A DNA stretch of 38,889 nt from Meiothermus hypogaeus (GTDB lineage Bacteria; Deinococcota; Deinococci; Deinococcales; Thermaceae). Where the stretch lies: NCBI RefSeq assembly GCF_003574035.1, contig NZ_QWKY01000029.1, positions 1 through 38,889 on the forward strand. The letters are read 5' to 3'. The notes beneath the pieces were generated by a model, which worked only from the letters and a program-made list of their open reading frames with translations, did no database searches and had not been told where the DNA came from. This document shows positions 1 to 10,650 of this stretch, one piece after another. Position 1 is the stretch's first letter. Each line of letters begins with the position of its first letter. The translations under genes were made by a program, and so were the position numbers.

Positions 1-111
1 CTTGGGCTTTTCCTGAAAGCCCACCATGCGCCACTGGTCGTCTACCTGGAGCACCCCAAAGCGGCTGGCCTGCTCGATGGGCACCGGATAAGCGGCCCGA
101 GATAGCCCCAC
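1..111 (-). pseudogene. glgC: glgC remnant (glucose-1-phosphate adenylyltransferase), 5' part missing
   Basis: Read on the minus strand, positions about 90 to 1 encode [17 protein letters not shown] followed by a stretch ending in GFQEKPK. This matches the middle of ADP-glucose pyrophosphorylase, where an Ala-Ser-Arg-Phe-Gly-Val segment is followed some 15-20 residues later by an Glu-Lys-Pro motif. In the intact enzyme about 150 residues precede this point. Here the frame runs into a TAG stop at 112-114, and no GlgC-like sequence is seen in the other minus-strand frames of 90-135. The gene therefore appears to have lost its 5' part at a breakpoint near 88-111. It continues off the left edge of the window, so the state of its 3' part is unknown. 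The family assignment rests on recognised motifs in a short fragment. Confidence 0.6.
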
Positions 112-134
112 CTACCCTGGGGCCCGAGGGGCTG

Positions 135-1820
135 GTGCTAGGTAACTGGAAGCTACCACTCAAGGGAGAGTGGATCGGGCCCAAACTGCTGGGGCAACGC
201 GCTTTTATTGCCCGAGGGCCCCTGGTGCTCGAGATAGACCTGCAAAACCCCAGGGTGGTGGCCCAGCACTACCCGCCCGGGGACGTGCGGGCCCTGGACG
301 CCGACGCCGAGCTGACGGTGCTCCTAGAGGATGGGCGGCGGCTGGGCCTGAGTGCTTTTGCGGGTAAGCCCTTCGAGGGCAGGTGGGAAAACCTGGCGAT
401 CATTCGCGAATACCACGATACCCTGAGCGCTGCTAACGCCCGCGACCTCGACCAGAGCCCTGCCACCGGCCGGCCTTACTGGTATTACTTCAGCCGCGAG
501 CCAGGCGGCATCGGCCCAGCCGACCTCGAGGCAATCGGGCACGACTTGCTACAACGCAGCCACCGCCCCGAGCTGGCCTGGGGCCCCGGGGTGATGCAGT
601 GGCTGCAACCCTGGCTAGAGCAAATACGCACCGCACGCAAACAAGGCCTCGAGCAAAGCCTGGCCTGGTCGGAGTTTTTTCTGAAGTACATGCCCCAGGT
701 GCCCGGCGCCAAGGCCCTGCTGTGGGAACAGGTGGGCTGGCTCGAGGCCCAGGGCCGCCCCGACCTAGGACAGCGCTACCGCGAGGCCTTGCGCCAGATC
801 GCAGGCTGGCAAAACCCCCTCACCTCGACCAATATGGCTGCGGCTACCTGGGTATTGCTGGGGCTTTATGGCCTCATGCTGCTGTACCTAACCCTAATGT
901 ACCTCCCTGCTCAACTGCGGGGGCTGCGCCCCAGCGGGGGCTGGTTGGTAGGCTGGCTGCAACACCCGCTATTACGCCTGCGCCACAGCATGCTGGCCTA
1001 TACCTCGGTCGGTGAGCGCACCCTGCTGCTCTTTTTATTTATGCTGGCTGTGCTGGCCTTACTCGGCTGGGGCCTGACCGCCCGCTCCGAGGCGCTTGTT
1101 GCCCAGGACAGCCTGACCCGGGGTACCCTGCGCTCGAGTGCCGCCCAGGAAACCCTGCGTAGCTTCGCCAACACCACACCGCTACAGGGTCTTTTGGCAT
1201 ATGCACTGGCCAAAGAAAACCCCAGCGAGGCGCAGCAGCTTTACGCAGCCGCCCCCCCCTGGACGTATGTCTTGTTGGGGCGAGGCACGCCAGAAGCCCT
1301 GGCGCAGGCTTACCAAAGGGCTTCATCCTCGGCTGCCGTGCGTGAGGCGCTGGGCCTCGGCGGCGACTTCTGGAGCGCGGTTTACCGCGACTCCGGGGTG
1401 GTGCGCGAGGCGGTTCCGACCCCCAGAATCATCGCCGCAACGGTGGGCTTGAGTGGGTTGCTGAGCCTGGGTACCGATTTTCTGGCGGCCTGGCGTGAGC
1501 TCCCCATCTGGCCCAGTCCACTGTGGGCCTGGATCATTGCAGTCACCATTCTGCTTTTCACCCTCTATCACTTGTTGTGCTTCTTCCTCCCCCGACCCCA
1601 GGGGGTAGACAGCCACCTGGCCTGGCGGCGGGGGGTACAACTTTTTTTTCCGGGCAGTCCCACCTACAGCCAGGGCTGGGGCCTGATGGTCTTGCTGGCC
1701 GTTGCAGGCGGCCTGTGGCTGTGGCGTCTGGGAAACCCCTGGGGAATTGTTCTAACTAGCGTGGCCCTGGGGTTCCATCTGCTGCTGTGGTTTTTGCTGG
1801 TCTACCGGGGCATCAAGTGA
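135..1820 (+). CDS. Membrane protein of unknown function, probably N-terminally truncated
   Basis: This 561-residue ORF starts at a GTG with no convincing ribosome binding site. The first ~60 residues resemble a blade of a beta-propeller (alternating short strands with Gly-Asp turns). A soluble segment rich in Trp, Arg and Glu follows. Hydrophobic segments lie around residues 238-262 and 292-315, and several more lie between about 425 and 561, so the C-terminal half is membrane-embedded with a soluble stretch between. There is no N-terminal signal peptide. The frame stays open upstream to the window edge, and the codons from about 111 (TLGPEGLVLGNW) read like native protein. That suggests the true N-terminus was lost at the same breakpoint that cut glgC. 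No family is recognised, and expression of the remnant is uncertain. Confidence 0.6.
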   Translation: MLGNWKLPLKGEWIGPKLLGQRAFIARGPLVLEIDLQNPRVVAQHYPPGDVRALDADAELTVLLEDGRRLGLSAFAGKPFEGRWENLAIIREYHDTLSAANARDLDQSPATGRPYWYYFSREPGGIGPADLEAIGHDLLQRSHRPELAWGPGVMQWLQPWLEQIRTARKQGLEQSLAWSEFFLKYMPQVPGAKALLWEQVGWLEAQGRPDLGQRYREALRQIAGWQNPLTSTNMAAATWVLLGLYGLMLLYLTLMYLPAQLRGLRPSGGWLVGWLQHPLLRLRHSMLAYTSVGERTLLLFLFMLAVLALLGWGLTARSEALVAQDSLTRGTLRSSAAQETLRSFANTTPLQGLLAYALAKENPSEAQQLYAAAPPWTYVLLGRGTPEALAQAYQRASSSAAVREALGLGGDFWSAVYRDSGVVREAVPTPRIIAATVGLSGLLSLGTDFLAAWRELPIWPSPLWAWIIAVTILLFTLYHLLCFFLPRPQGVDSHLAWRRGVQLFFPGSPTYSQGWGLMVLLAVAGGLWLWRLGNPWGIVLTSVALGFHLLLWFLLVYRGIK

Positions 1821-1956
1821 AGCAATCTGGAGCGACCCTTCCGGCCCAAAGCGTTTTCAAAATATCAGGCTCGGCGGTTTATCCAGGTATATGAATTCAA
1901 GCACACCAGAGCGACAAAGCTGCAACTGCGCAAGGCGCTCGAGACCCGTCATGCGA

Positions 1957-1982
1957 TAAAATCACCTGGTTTTGTCAGGAGG
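1957..1982 (+). promoter_or_regulatory. Candidate -10 box and RBS for the DapA-family gene
   Basis: TAAAAT at 1957-1962 is a good -10 box, but no clear TTGACA-like -35 lies 16-18 bases upstream. AGGAGG at 1977-1982 is a near-perfect Shine-Dalgarno sequence. It points to ATG 1996 (spacing 13, somewhat long) and excludes the in-frame TTG at 1972, which lies upstream of the RBS. Confidence 0.4.
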
Positions 1983-1995
1983 AAAAAGCAGACGT

Positions 1996-2856
1996 ATGAT
2001 TATCCCCCCCCTCCCCACCCCCTTCGACCAGAACGGCAACCTCGATGCAGAAGCCTTCCGCGACCTCGCCCAGGCCATTGAACCCCATGTGGATGGGCTG
2101 CTGTTTTACGGTTCAAATGGCGAAGGCGTCCATCTGACCCGCGAGGAACGGGCAGCAGGCCTGGCCATTCAGACTCCCCGGAAGCCTGCCATGGTGGGCC
2201 TGATGGAAGAAACCCTGGCCCAGGCGGCCATTGCCCTGAGCGAGTCCGAAAGCCTGGGGGCCAGGGTACTGGTCACCCCCCCCCGCTACTACGAGGCCAA
2301 CCTGGGCCACGATGGGTTGTTGCGCTACTTCGGGGGCATTGCCGATATGGGCAAGGCCGAGGTCTGGCTCTACCATGTGCCGGCCAATACCAAAGCCCAG
2401 CTACCCCTGCCGGTAGTGGCCGAGCTGGCCAAGCACCCCAACATTGGGGGCCTCAAGGACTCGAGCGGGGAACTGGCCCGCATGGCCTTCTACGCTTCAC
2501 AAAAACTGGCTCTAGAGCTTTACACCGGCCATGCCCCTACCTTCTTGGGTGCCCTGGGTCTGGGTGCCAAGGGCGGCATCCTGGCGGTTTCCAACCTGGC
2601 CCCCAAACCGTACAAACAGATGCTAGCGCTCTGGCAGGCCGGCAAGGTCGCCGAGGCCCAGGCCCTGCAAGCCGAGGTGGAGCCCTTTGGCCGGGTGCTG
2701 GCCCAGGGTGGTTTTGTGTTGCTCAAGCAAGCCCTGCGCCATTTGGGCCTGCCCGGCGGCTACCCCCGCCCTCCCTACCCTAACGAAAGCCCAGTCTGGC
2801 CCACCTTCAAGCCCCTTCTGGAAGAGTTCCGGGCCAGGGGTTGGACGGTGGGTTAA
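1996..2856 (+). CDS. Dihydrodipicolinate synthase / N-acetylneuraminate lyase family protein
   Basis: This 286-residue class I pyruvate-type aldolase has the usual family length (about 290-300). It opens with PPLPTPFD and then has GSNGEG near residues 39-44, where DapA has GTTGE. The catalytic Tyr lies in YHVPANT (Tyr126) and the Schiff-base Lys in GLKDSSG (Lys154). Changes in the substrate loop (Ser-Asn instead of Thr-Thr) make a true DapA role less certain. Lyases or dehydratases acting on other 2-keto acids, such as KDG-type aldolase or N-acetylneuraminate lyase, are equally possible. ATG 1996 is chosen because AGGAGG stands upstream. The gene lies alone between the membrane protein and the LEA14 lipoprotein, with no lysine-pathway neighbours. 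Confidence 0.85.
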   Translation: MIIPPLPTPFDQNGNLDAEAFRDLAQAIEPHVDGLLFYGSNGEGVHLTREERAAGLAIQTPRKPAMVGLMEETLAQAAIALSESESLGARVLVTPPRYYEANLGHDGLLRYFGGIADMGKAEVWLYHVPANTKAQLPLPVVAELAKHPNIGGLKDSSGELARMAFYASQKLALELYTGHAPTFLGALGLGAKGGILAVSNLAPKPYKQMLALWQAGKVAEAQALQAEVEPFGRVLAQGGFVLLKQALRHLGLPGGYPRPPYPNESPVWPTFKPLLEEFRARGWTVG

Positions 2857-2922
2857 GGGTTTCTGAAGGAAATAACCCAACCATAAAAAGCCGCATCCGG
2901 TAAGCTCGATGTGGAGGAAACC

Positions 2923-3708
2923 ATGAAGCGCATTCTGATAGGGGCGTGGTTGGGTTTGGCCTTGATACTGGGGTCTTGTGTACCCCAAGCCGTGCGGCCC
3001 CAGCCGCCGCAGGTGGAGCTGTTGCAGTTCAGCCTGGTTTCGATTGACCCCTTTAGCGGACGGGGCGAGTTCGACGTGCGCCTGCGCCTAACCAACCCCA
3101 ACGGCTTCACCCTGCCCTTGCTAGACAGCGCCCTGACGGCAGAGTTGGGCGGCTCGCAGTTTCGCCTGACCCTGCCCGCCCTGGAAATCCCCTCGGGGGC
3201 CAGCCGCGACGCCAGCACCCGGCTGGTGGTGCCCATTGTGGAGGGCACCCGTGCCCTAGCCAGCCTAGTCGGCGGGCAGACCACCCGCTTCCGCTTGTTG
3301 GGCGAACTGCGGGTTCAACTGGGCCCGGCGGTAGTGCCGATTGGGCCCGTGACCCTGGTAGACCGCGATGTGCGTATTCAGTTTGCTTTCCAACTCCCCA
3401 CCATTCGTTTGGTGGAGATTCGCCTGGATGGGCTGGCCATCCGGCTGGTGCTGGAGGTGGAGAACCCCAACCCCATCGGCTTTACCCTGCAAGGCCCCCT
3501 GCGAATTCTGATTGGCGGACGCAGTGTGGCCGAGAGCGTGTTTAACTTGGGCCTGGGCCCCAACGGGCGCAACCGCGGAGAGCTGCGCCTGGGGCTTTCG
3601 GGGCTGCCGGGCGTGGGCGGCGTGAGTGTGGATTTGGGGCTTAGCGCCCGCATTCCCGGTATCCTGGACCGCTCGGTGGCTCAGGTGCTACAGGGCATTC
3701 TGCGCTGA
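2923..3708 (+). CDS. Lipoprotein with two LEA14/WHy domains
   Basis: This 261-residue protein has a lipoprotein signal peptide: MKR, a hydrophobic core, and the lipobox LGSC with the lipidated Cys near residue 19. It should be anchored to the membrane after export. Two tandem repeats of the LEA type 2 / WHy fold follow (about residues 27-135 and 140-258). Each carries the family's NPNGFTLPL or NPNPIGFTL motif and alternating beta strands. The bacterial family is linked with stress tolerance, but its molecular role is not settled. ATG 2923 is preferred over the GTG at 2911 because GGAGG lies just before it and the signal peptide then begins properly. The last 68 bases overlap the convergent dus gene. 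Confidence 0.82.
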   Translation: MKRILIGAWLGLALILGSCVPQAVRPQPPQVELLQFSLVSIDPFSGRGEFDVRLRLTNPNGFTLPLLDSALTAELGGSQFRLTLPALEIPSGASRDASTRLVVPIVEGTRALASLVGGQTTRFRLLGELRVQLGPAVVPIGPVTLVDRDVRIQFAFQLPTIRLVEIRLDGLAIRLVLEVENPNPIGFTLQGPLRILIGGRSVAESVFNLGLGPNGRNRGELRLGLSGLPGVGGVSVDLGLSARIPGILDRSVAQVLQGILR

Positions 3709-4639
3709 GCAGGGCTTGTTTGAGTTCTTTCAGGCTAGATACCTGTTTGAGCAGCGGGTGCAGCTCCGGGTTAGCCGGAAAATACCGGTACAGCACCTTG
3801 CGAAGCTGGCGGAGGCCATGAAACTCGCCGTACCACAGCACATTCAGCTCGGCATGGCGAAGCGCGGTCTCTATGCGTTCCCGGTGGGACGGAGCCGGTG
3901 CCCCTGTAGCAATCTGTCGAAAAATCCAGGGGTTGCCGACCGCTCCCCGGCCAATCATCGCCCCGGCCACCCCGGTCTGGAGGCACGTGTGGAACTGTTC
4001 GGGGGTGGTCACGTCGCCCGAGCCCAGCACCTGCACCCGCACGGCCTCGGCCACCCGGCCAATGGCCTCCCAGTTGGCCTGGCCCTGGTAGCGCTGACGG
4101 CTGGTGCGCCCATGTACGGTAAGGAGGGCCACCCCGGCGGCCTCGAGGCCCTGGGCAATCTCCAGGCTCCGGTCCTCATCCCAGCCCAGGCGCATCTTGG
4201 CGCTGACCTCGAGGCTCGTCCCCTGCCGCATGGCCCGCACCAGGGCATAGGCCCGCTCGGGGGTCAGAAGCAAACAGGCCCCGCCTCGCCCGGCCAGCTT
4301 GGGCGCCGGGCAGCCCAGGTTCAGGTCAAGGGCCACCGGCGAAAACAGCGCCTCGGCTTTGGCCGCCGCCTCGCGCAGCACCTCGGGGTCGTCGCCAAAG
4401 AGCTGCACCACCAGGTTAGGCTCCCCCGGATAGGGCGCGCCCAGCTCGGTGGATTTGCGCTCGCCGGCCAAAAAACCCCGGGCCAGCACCATTTCGCTCA
4501 CCGTCCAGGCTGCCCCGTGCTCCAGGGCCAGCCTGCGAAAGGGAGCATCGGTGTAGCCCGCCATGGGGGCCAGCACGGCCCGGGGACTTTTTAGCATCTC
4601 CTGGTAAAAGGTGGTTTTGGGCGTTGCCGCTGCGCTCAC
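3641..4639 (-). CDS. dus: tRNA-dihydrouridine synthase
   Basis: This 332-residue flavoenzyme reduces uridines in the tRNA D-loop with NAD(P)H and FMN. Visible signatures are [12 protein letters not shown] near the N-terminus, NLGCPAP (FMN site and catalytic Cys), SAKMRLGW, the HGRTSRQRY loop, and phosphate-binding segments GSGDV and [11 protein letters not shown]. Length is normal for the DusA/B/C family; the subtype is not assigned. The start is GTG 4639, apparently leaderless given the promoter just upstream; an internal ATG at MLKSPRAV is possible. Its 3' end overlaps the convergent LEA14 gene by 68 bp. It follows hutH on the same strand but has its own promoter in the 46-bp gap. Confidence 0.92.
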   Translation of the reverse strand: MSAAATPKTTFYQEMLKSPRAVLAPMAGYTDAPFRRLALEHGAAWTVSEMVLARGFLAGERKSTELGAPYPGEPNLVVQLFGDDPEVLREAAAKAEALFSPVALDLNLGCPAPKLAGRGGACLLLTPERAYALVRAMRQGTSLEVSAKMRLGWDEDRSLEIAQGLEAAGVALLTVHGRTSRQRYQGQANWEAIGRVAEAVRVQVLGSGDVTTPEQFHTCLQTGVAGAMIGRGAVGNPWIFRQIATGAPAPSHRERIETALRHAELNVLWYGEFHGLRQLRKVLYRYFPANPELHPLLKQVSSLKELKQALLSAECPVAPEPPSGPGYRECGR

Positions 4640-4643
4640 AACC

Positions 4644-4673
4644 CGTATAGTTTATCGCGTCTTTCTTTGTGAA
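4644..4673 (-). promoter_or_regulatory. Promoter of dus, predicting a leaderless transcript
   Basis: On the minus strand there is a -35 box TTCACA (4668-4673), an 18-bp spacer and a -10 box TATACG (4644-4649). Transcription would start within about two bases of the GTG codon at 4639. No Shine-Dalgarno sequence is present, which is consistent with a leaderless mRNA, a common arrangement in Deinococcota. Confidence 0.5.
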
Positions 4674-4685
4674 GAGCGCTCTGGC

Positions 4686-6206
4686 CTATGCCAGCGCACC
4701 CACGGCCTGCTCCGCCACTCCGACCAGCTCCCCGCTGCGAATCAGCTCGCACAGGCGTGCGAGCTCAGGCTTGAGGTAGCGGTCGCGATCCAGGTGGGGA
4801 ATCTCCTGCCGGATGCGTTGCCAAACTGCCTCCACCCCCTTGCCGGGCCGCAAGGGGGCGTGAAAGTCCAGGGCCTGGGCCGCCGAGGCCAGCTCGATAG
4901 CCAGCACCCAGAGGGTGTTTTCAAAGATGCTGCGGGCCTTGCGGGCCCCGATGGTGCCCATGGAGACATGGTCTTCCTGGTTGGCGCTGGTGGGGATGGA
5001 GTCCACCGAGGCAGGGTGCGCGAGTACCTTGTTTTCGCTGACCAGTGCGGCGGCGGTGTACTGGCTGATCATCAGGCCGGAGTTGAGGCCGCTGCCCTCG
5101 GCCAGAAAGGCCGGCAAGCCCGAGAGGGCAGGGTTCAACATCTGCTCGATGCGGCGCTCGGCGATGTTGGCCAGCTCGGCCAGGGCAATGCCGGCGTAGT
5201 CGGCGGCCAGGGCCAAAGGCTGGCCGTGGAAGTTGCCCGCCGAGAGGGTGCGCCCTTCCTCGGGGAGCACCAGGGGGTTGTCAGTTACGCTCTGCATCTC
5301 CCGCAGCACCACCTCGCGCACATGGGCCAGGGCATCGCGGCTGGCCCCGTGTACCTGGGGGGCCGCCCGCAGACTATAGGCATCCTGCACCTTCTCGCAG
5401 TCTACGTGCGAGCGCATAATTTCGGAGTCTTGCAAAAGCCTGCGCACATTGGCGCTGGTGGCGGCCATGCCGGGGTGGGGGCGCAGGCGGGCGACGGCCT
5501 CGTCGAAGGGCCGGTGGCTCCCCTTGAGGGCCTCCACGCTCATGGCCACGGCGATATCGGCGGTCTTGAGCAACACTTCAGCATCCAGCAGCAAAAGGGC
5601 CAGCAACGCGGTCATGGCCTGGGTGCCGTTGATGAGGGCCAGGCCTTCTTTGGCCTCGAGCTCCAGCGGCTCTAAGCCTGCCTCGAGCAACACCTGGCCC
5701 GCCGGACGCACCTGCCCTCCATGCTTCACCTCGCCCACACCGATTAAGGGCAAACACATGTGGGCCAGGGGGGCTAGGTCGCCCGAGGCCCCCACCGAGC
5801 CCTGCGAGGGCACCACCGGGAGGATGTCCTGGTTCAAAAACCACAACAGCCGCTCCACCACCTCCACCCGCACCCCGGAGTAGCCCAGGGCCAGGCTCTG
5901 GGCCCGCAACAACAGCATGCCCCGCACCACTTCGGCGGGAAACGGCTCCCCCACCCCAATCGCATGGGAAAGCAGCAGGTTGCGCTGCAAGAGCCGCAGG
6001 TCTTTGGCCTCAACCCGCACTGTGGCCAGCTTGCCGAAGCCGGTGTTAAGGCCGTAGACCGGCTCGTCGCGGGCCACCAGCTTTTCCACAAAGGCCCGGC
6101 AGCGCGTTAGGCGTTCCCGCGCGGTCTGGCTCAGGTGCGCCGGCACTTTTTCGCGCACCACCCGGTGAAAATCTTTCAGGCTCAGTTCGGTATCCAGTTC
6201 TAGCAT
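4686..6206 (-). CDS. hutH: Histidine ammonia-lyase
   Basis: This 506-residue enzyme deaminates L-histidine to urocanate and ammonia, the first step of histidine breakdown in the cytoplasm. The Ala-Ser-Gly tripeptide that cyclises to the MIO cofactor is present in [15 protein letters not shown] (residues 140-142). [10 protein letters not shown] near residue 51 and SADQEDH-type sequence (here [12 protein letters not shown]) are also conserved. Length matches the family. ATG 6206 is chosen over the upstream TTG at 6302 because GAGGGG lies just before it; the longer form would run through the hut operator and into hutC. The gene is divergent from hutC-hutU-hutI and shares its control region with them. 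Confidence 0.97.
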   Translation of the reverse strand: MLELDTELSLKDFHRVVREKVPAHLSQTARERLTRCRAFVEKLVARDEPVYGLNTGFGKLATVRVEAKDLRLLQRNLLLSHAIGVGEPFPAEVVRGMLLLRAQSLALGYSGVRVEVVERLLWFLNQDILPVVPSQGSVGASGDLAPLAHMCLPLIGVGEVKHGGQVRPAGQVLLEAGLEPLELEAKEGLALINGTQAMTALLALLLLDAEVLLKTADIAVAMSVEALKGSHRPFDEAVARLRPHPGMAATSANVRRLLQDSEIMRSHVDCEKVQDAYSLRAAPQVHGASRDALAHVREVVLREMQSVTDNPLVLPEEGRTLSAGNFHGQPLALAADYAGIALAELANIAERRIEQMLNPALSGLPAFLAEGSGLNSGLMISQYTAAALVSENKVLAHPASVDSIPTSANQEDHVSMGTIGARKARSIFENTLWVLAIELASAAQALDFHAPLRPGKGVEAVWQRIRQEIPHLDRDRYLKPELARLCELIRSGELVGVAEQAVGALA

Positions 6207-6218
6207 CCAACCCCTCGC

Positions 6219-6271
6219 TTGACCTACTTCCGGGCTAGGTTGTATATACAAGTGAGAGGATAAAGGGTGAA
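6219..6271. promoter_or_regulatory. Divergent hut promoters with HutC-type operator
   Basis: The perfect palindrome TTGTATATACAA lies at 6240-6251, and TGTATATACA is also the core reported for HutC operators in proteobacteria. Plus strand (hutC): -35 TTGACC (6219-6224), 18-bp spacer, -10 TATATA (6243-6248). Minus strand (hutH): -35 TTCACC (complement of 6266-6271), 17-bp spacer, and the same TATATA as -10. Both -10 boxes therefore sit inside the palindrome, so one bound repressor dimer would shut both promoters. AGAGGA (6255-6260) is the hutC RBS. The boxes are read directly; repression by HutC is inferred. Confidence 0.75.
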
Positions 6272-6958
6272 ATACCGGCAAGTCAAGGAAGCGGTCTTGC
6301 AAGAGCTCAACAAACCGACCCCGGGCTTTCCTCTATCGGAAAACAGCCTGGCCCGTCGCTTTGGGGTGAGCCGCATGACCGCCCGGCGAGCCCTGCAGGA
6401 GCTTAGCCAGGAAGGTTGGCTCTACCGCACCCGGGGCCGCCTGAGCACCCCCGCTCCCCGGCGCTTTAGGCAGGGCTATTTGCGGGTGCGGCCCTTCTAC
6501 GAGTTCGCCCGGGCGCAAGGAGCCCAGCCCAAAACCCGGGTGCTGGCCGCCGAATTGCGCCCCACTCCCACCGGGGTTCGCGAGAAGCTGGGGGTAGAAC
6601 AAGCCCTCTATGTCGAGCGGCTGCGCTTCCTCGACGACGAGCCGGTGCAGCGGGAGGTGCGTTACCTACACCCGGTATACTGCGCCCCGATCCTCGAGCA
6701 CGACCTCACCAGCGAGTCCATCCACGACCTGCTGATTCACACCCTGGGCCTGCCCCTCACCCGGGTCTGGCAGCGCCTCGAAGCCGTGGCCCTGAGCCAG
6801 GACATCGCCAGACTGCTCCGACAGCCCAGCAAAGCCCCCGCTTTGCGCCTCGAGCGGCTTACCTACACCCTCGAGCAGCCCATCACCTGGGTGGAATACC
6901 TGATGCGGGCCGACCGCTACTACCTGGAAGATACCTTTATCCCCCAAGGAGAACGCCC

Positions 6959-6962
<4 letters not shown>
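6267..6962 (+). CDS. hutC: GntR-family histidine utilisation repressor
   Basis: This 231-residue regulator of the HutC subfamily has an N-terminal winged helix (residues 1-65) with the GntR recognition region [23 protein letters not shown]. The C-terminal UTRA ligand-binding domain (about 75-225) resembles a chorismate lyase fold; in known HutC proteins it binds urocanate, which releases DNA. It starts at GTG 6267 with AGAGGA upstream, ends in an ATGA overlap with hutU, and faces hutH. It is therefore expected to repress both itself and the hut genes through the palindrome at 6240-6251. HutC is favoured over other GntR members by this context. Confidence 0.9.
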
Positions 6963-8604
<1,642 letters not shown>

Positions 8605-8608
<4 letters not shown>

Positions 8609-9801
8609 AACAGGTATTTACAGGCATCGCTGAGCTATACACGCCGAGGGAAAGGCTCGAGCGCGCCGCTTTCGCTGTCCGGGATGGACGCTTTGTTTGG
8701 GTTGGGGCCGAGAAGGATTTGCCCGAGGAATACCGGACCTGGCCACGCGCCGACCTGGGCGGACGCGGGGCAGTGCCGGGCCTGGTGGACGCCCACTCGC
8801 ATCTGGTCTATGGCGGCAATCGCCTGGGCGAGTACCTAAAGCGCGCACGAGGCGAGAGCTACGAGGCCATCCTGGCCGCCGGGGGCGGGATTTATGCAAC
8901 CGTGCGGGCCACCCATGCCGCTTCAGAAGATGAGTTATACGAGTGGGCGAAAGCTCGAGCCGCCCTCTTCCTTGCCCAAGGGGTAACCGCCATAGAAATC
9001 AAGAGTGGCTACGGCCTCCTGCCCGAAGCCGAGCTCAAGATGCTGCGGGTAATCCGGCGCCTTCAGGAGACCCTGCCCCAGCACGTCTTCCCCACCCTGC
9101 TGGCCCACGTGGTGCCCCAGGGCTGGGAGCGGAAAAAGTACGTGGCGATGTTCACCGGCGAACTCATCCCCGAGGTAGCCCGCAGCGGCCTGGCCGAGGC
9201 GGTGGACGTGTTTTGTGATGAAGGTGCGTTCACCCTGAAAGAGACCCGAAGGATTCTCGAGGCGGCCCTTTTGCACAACCTAAAGATAAAACTCCACGCC
9301 GAGCAGATCGCCCACACCGGGGCCACCAAGCTAGCGGCGGAACTCGGGGCACTATCGGCGGACCACCTCGAGCAAACCACCTCCGCCGACTGGGAAGCCC
9401 TAGCCCAAAGTGGCACGGTGGGCACGGTGCTCCCCGGCGCGGCGGTCATCCTGCGTAAGCCCTTCCCCAATGCCCGGGCCATGTGGGATGCGGGCGTGAG
9501 GGTGGCCATTGCTACCGACCACAACCCCGGCAGCAGTCCGCTATTTAGCCCCTGGCTGGGCATGCAACTGACCGTGTCCCTAGGGCGGCTTTCCCTCGAG
9601 GAGGCCTTGATGGCGCATACCGAAAACGCAGCCCTGGCCCTGGGGCGGGCAGATTTGGGGAAGATTGAGCCCGGAGCCTGGGCCGACTTTGTGGTGGTGG
9701 ACTCACCCCATGCCCTGAAGCCCCTCTATCACTGGGGAAATCAGCTCATCTACGCGGTATATGTGAGTGGAAATAAAGCCTTACCCCCATCTGGAGCCTG
9801 A
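8605..9801 (+). CDS. hutI: Imidazolonepropionase
   Basis: This 398-residue metal-dependent amidohydrolase opens the ring of 4-imidazolone-5-propionate to N-formimino-L-glutamate. The metal-binding HxH is in [13 protein letters not shown] (His64, His66). Further metal and substrate positions appear in [23 protein letters not shown], and the catalytic Asp region [11 protein letters not shown]. Length matches the family. ATG 8605 overlaps the hutU stop as ATGA, with GGGAAGG upstream; a longer in-frame extension reaching back to 8380 inside hutU is not credible. It is the last classical hut gene here; no FTCD, HutF or unambiguous HutG follows directly. Confidence 0.96.
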
Positions 9802-9802
9802 C

Positions 9803-10597
9803 ATGACCCACCCTCCCCTCGAGCAACTCCTCTCGCTAGAAGGCAAAAAGGCCCTCATCACCGGTGCTGCCGCAGGAATTGGCAAAGCCATCGCCCGCCG
9901 TTATGCCGAAGCTGGGGCAGCACTGCAACTTGTAGATCTCCATGCCGAAAAGCTGGCAAAGGTGGCAGCAGAACTTTCCGACCATACCCGCAGTATTCAG
10001 ACCCACGTTCTGGACCTGTCGGACAAATCTTCCATCACCAAGTTATGGGCTTCTTTTGGCGATAACACACCCGACATACTGGTCAATAACGCAGGCATTT
10101 ATCCAGAGAAATCGGTATTGGAGATGGATGAGGTTTTTTATCGCAAGGTGATGGAAGTCAACCTCGACGCGGTTTTTTGGATGTGCCAGGAAATGATTGC
10201 ACGGCGTATAAAGCGCGGCGGCATCATCATCAACATCGGCACCATCGAATCTATTCTGCCCTTCAAGGATGGACTTGCCCACTACGTCATGAGCAAAGCA
10301 GGGGTCATTGCCCTCACCAGGGCATTAGCCAAGGAATACGCTAAACACGGTTTTCGTGTGAATGCACTGTTGCCTGGGGGCATCATGACCGAAGGAACCA
10401 GGGCCGTTGCCAGGCAGATTTTGCAGTTGAAGCTGGGGCTCCTGAAAGTAGGATACGATTTTCAGCAACGCCTACCCATCGGACGGGCAGGCCAGCCCGA
10501 TGAAGTGGCTCGCATGGCGCTGGTACTGGCCACTGATCTGACCAGCTATGTACACGGCAGTATCATTCCGGTAGATGGGGGCTTTCTCTCGGCATAG
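9803..10597 (+). CDS. SDR-family oxidoreductase following hutI
   Basis: This 264-residue classical short-chain dehydrogenase/reductase has the cofactor motif TGAAAGIGKA near residue 20, Asp at the end of beta-2 (LVDLHAEK, suggesting NAD rather than NADP), NNAGIYP, and the catalytic YxxxK in HYVMSKAG. The usual Ser 13 residues before the Tyr is an Ile here, but a Ser stands 11 before it. ATG 9803 begins one base after the hutI stop, so it probably belongs to the same transcript. Its substrate is unknown. It may act on another carbon source co-regulated with histidine, or may simply be a passenger. Confidence 0.82.
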   Translation: MTHPPLEQLLSLEGKKALITGAAAGIGKAIARRYAEAGAALQLVDLHAEKLAKVAAELSDHTRSIQTHVLDLSDKSSITKLWASFGDNTPDILVNNAGIYPEKSVLEMDEVFYRKVMEVNLDAVFWMCQEMIARRIKRGGIIINIGTIESILPFKDGLAHYVMSKAGVIALTRALAKEYAKHGFRVNALLPGGIMTEGTRAVARQILQLKLGLLKVGYDFQQRLPIGRAGQPDEVARMALVLATDLTSYVHGSIIPVDGGFLSA

Positions 10598-10650
10598 GCC
10601 ATTATGTTCAAGCCGCTGGGTTATACCCAAAACCCCTTACTGGAGTTGTG

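Noticed and set aside
4611-5675. Long plus-strand ORF of 354 codons opposite hutH and dus
   Set aside because: It is a shadow frame of hutH, which carries the MIO motif and full family length on the minus strand. The predicted product has no recognisable domain and a Gly/His-rich composition typical of antisense reading in high-GC DNA.
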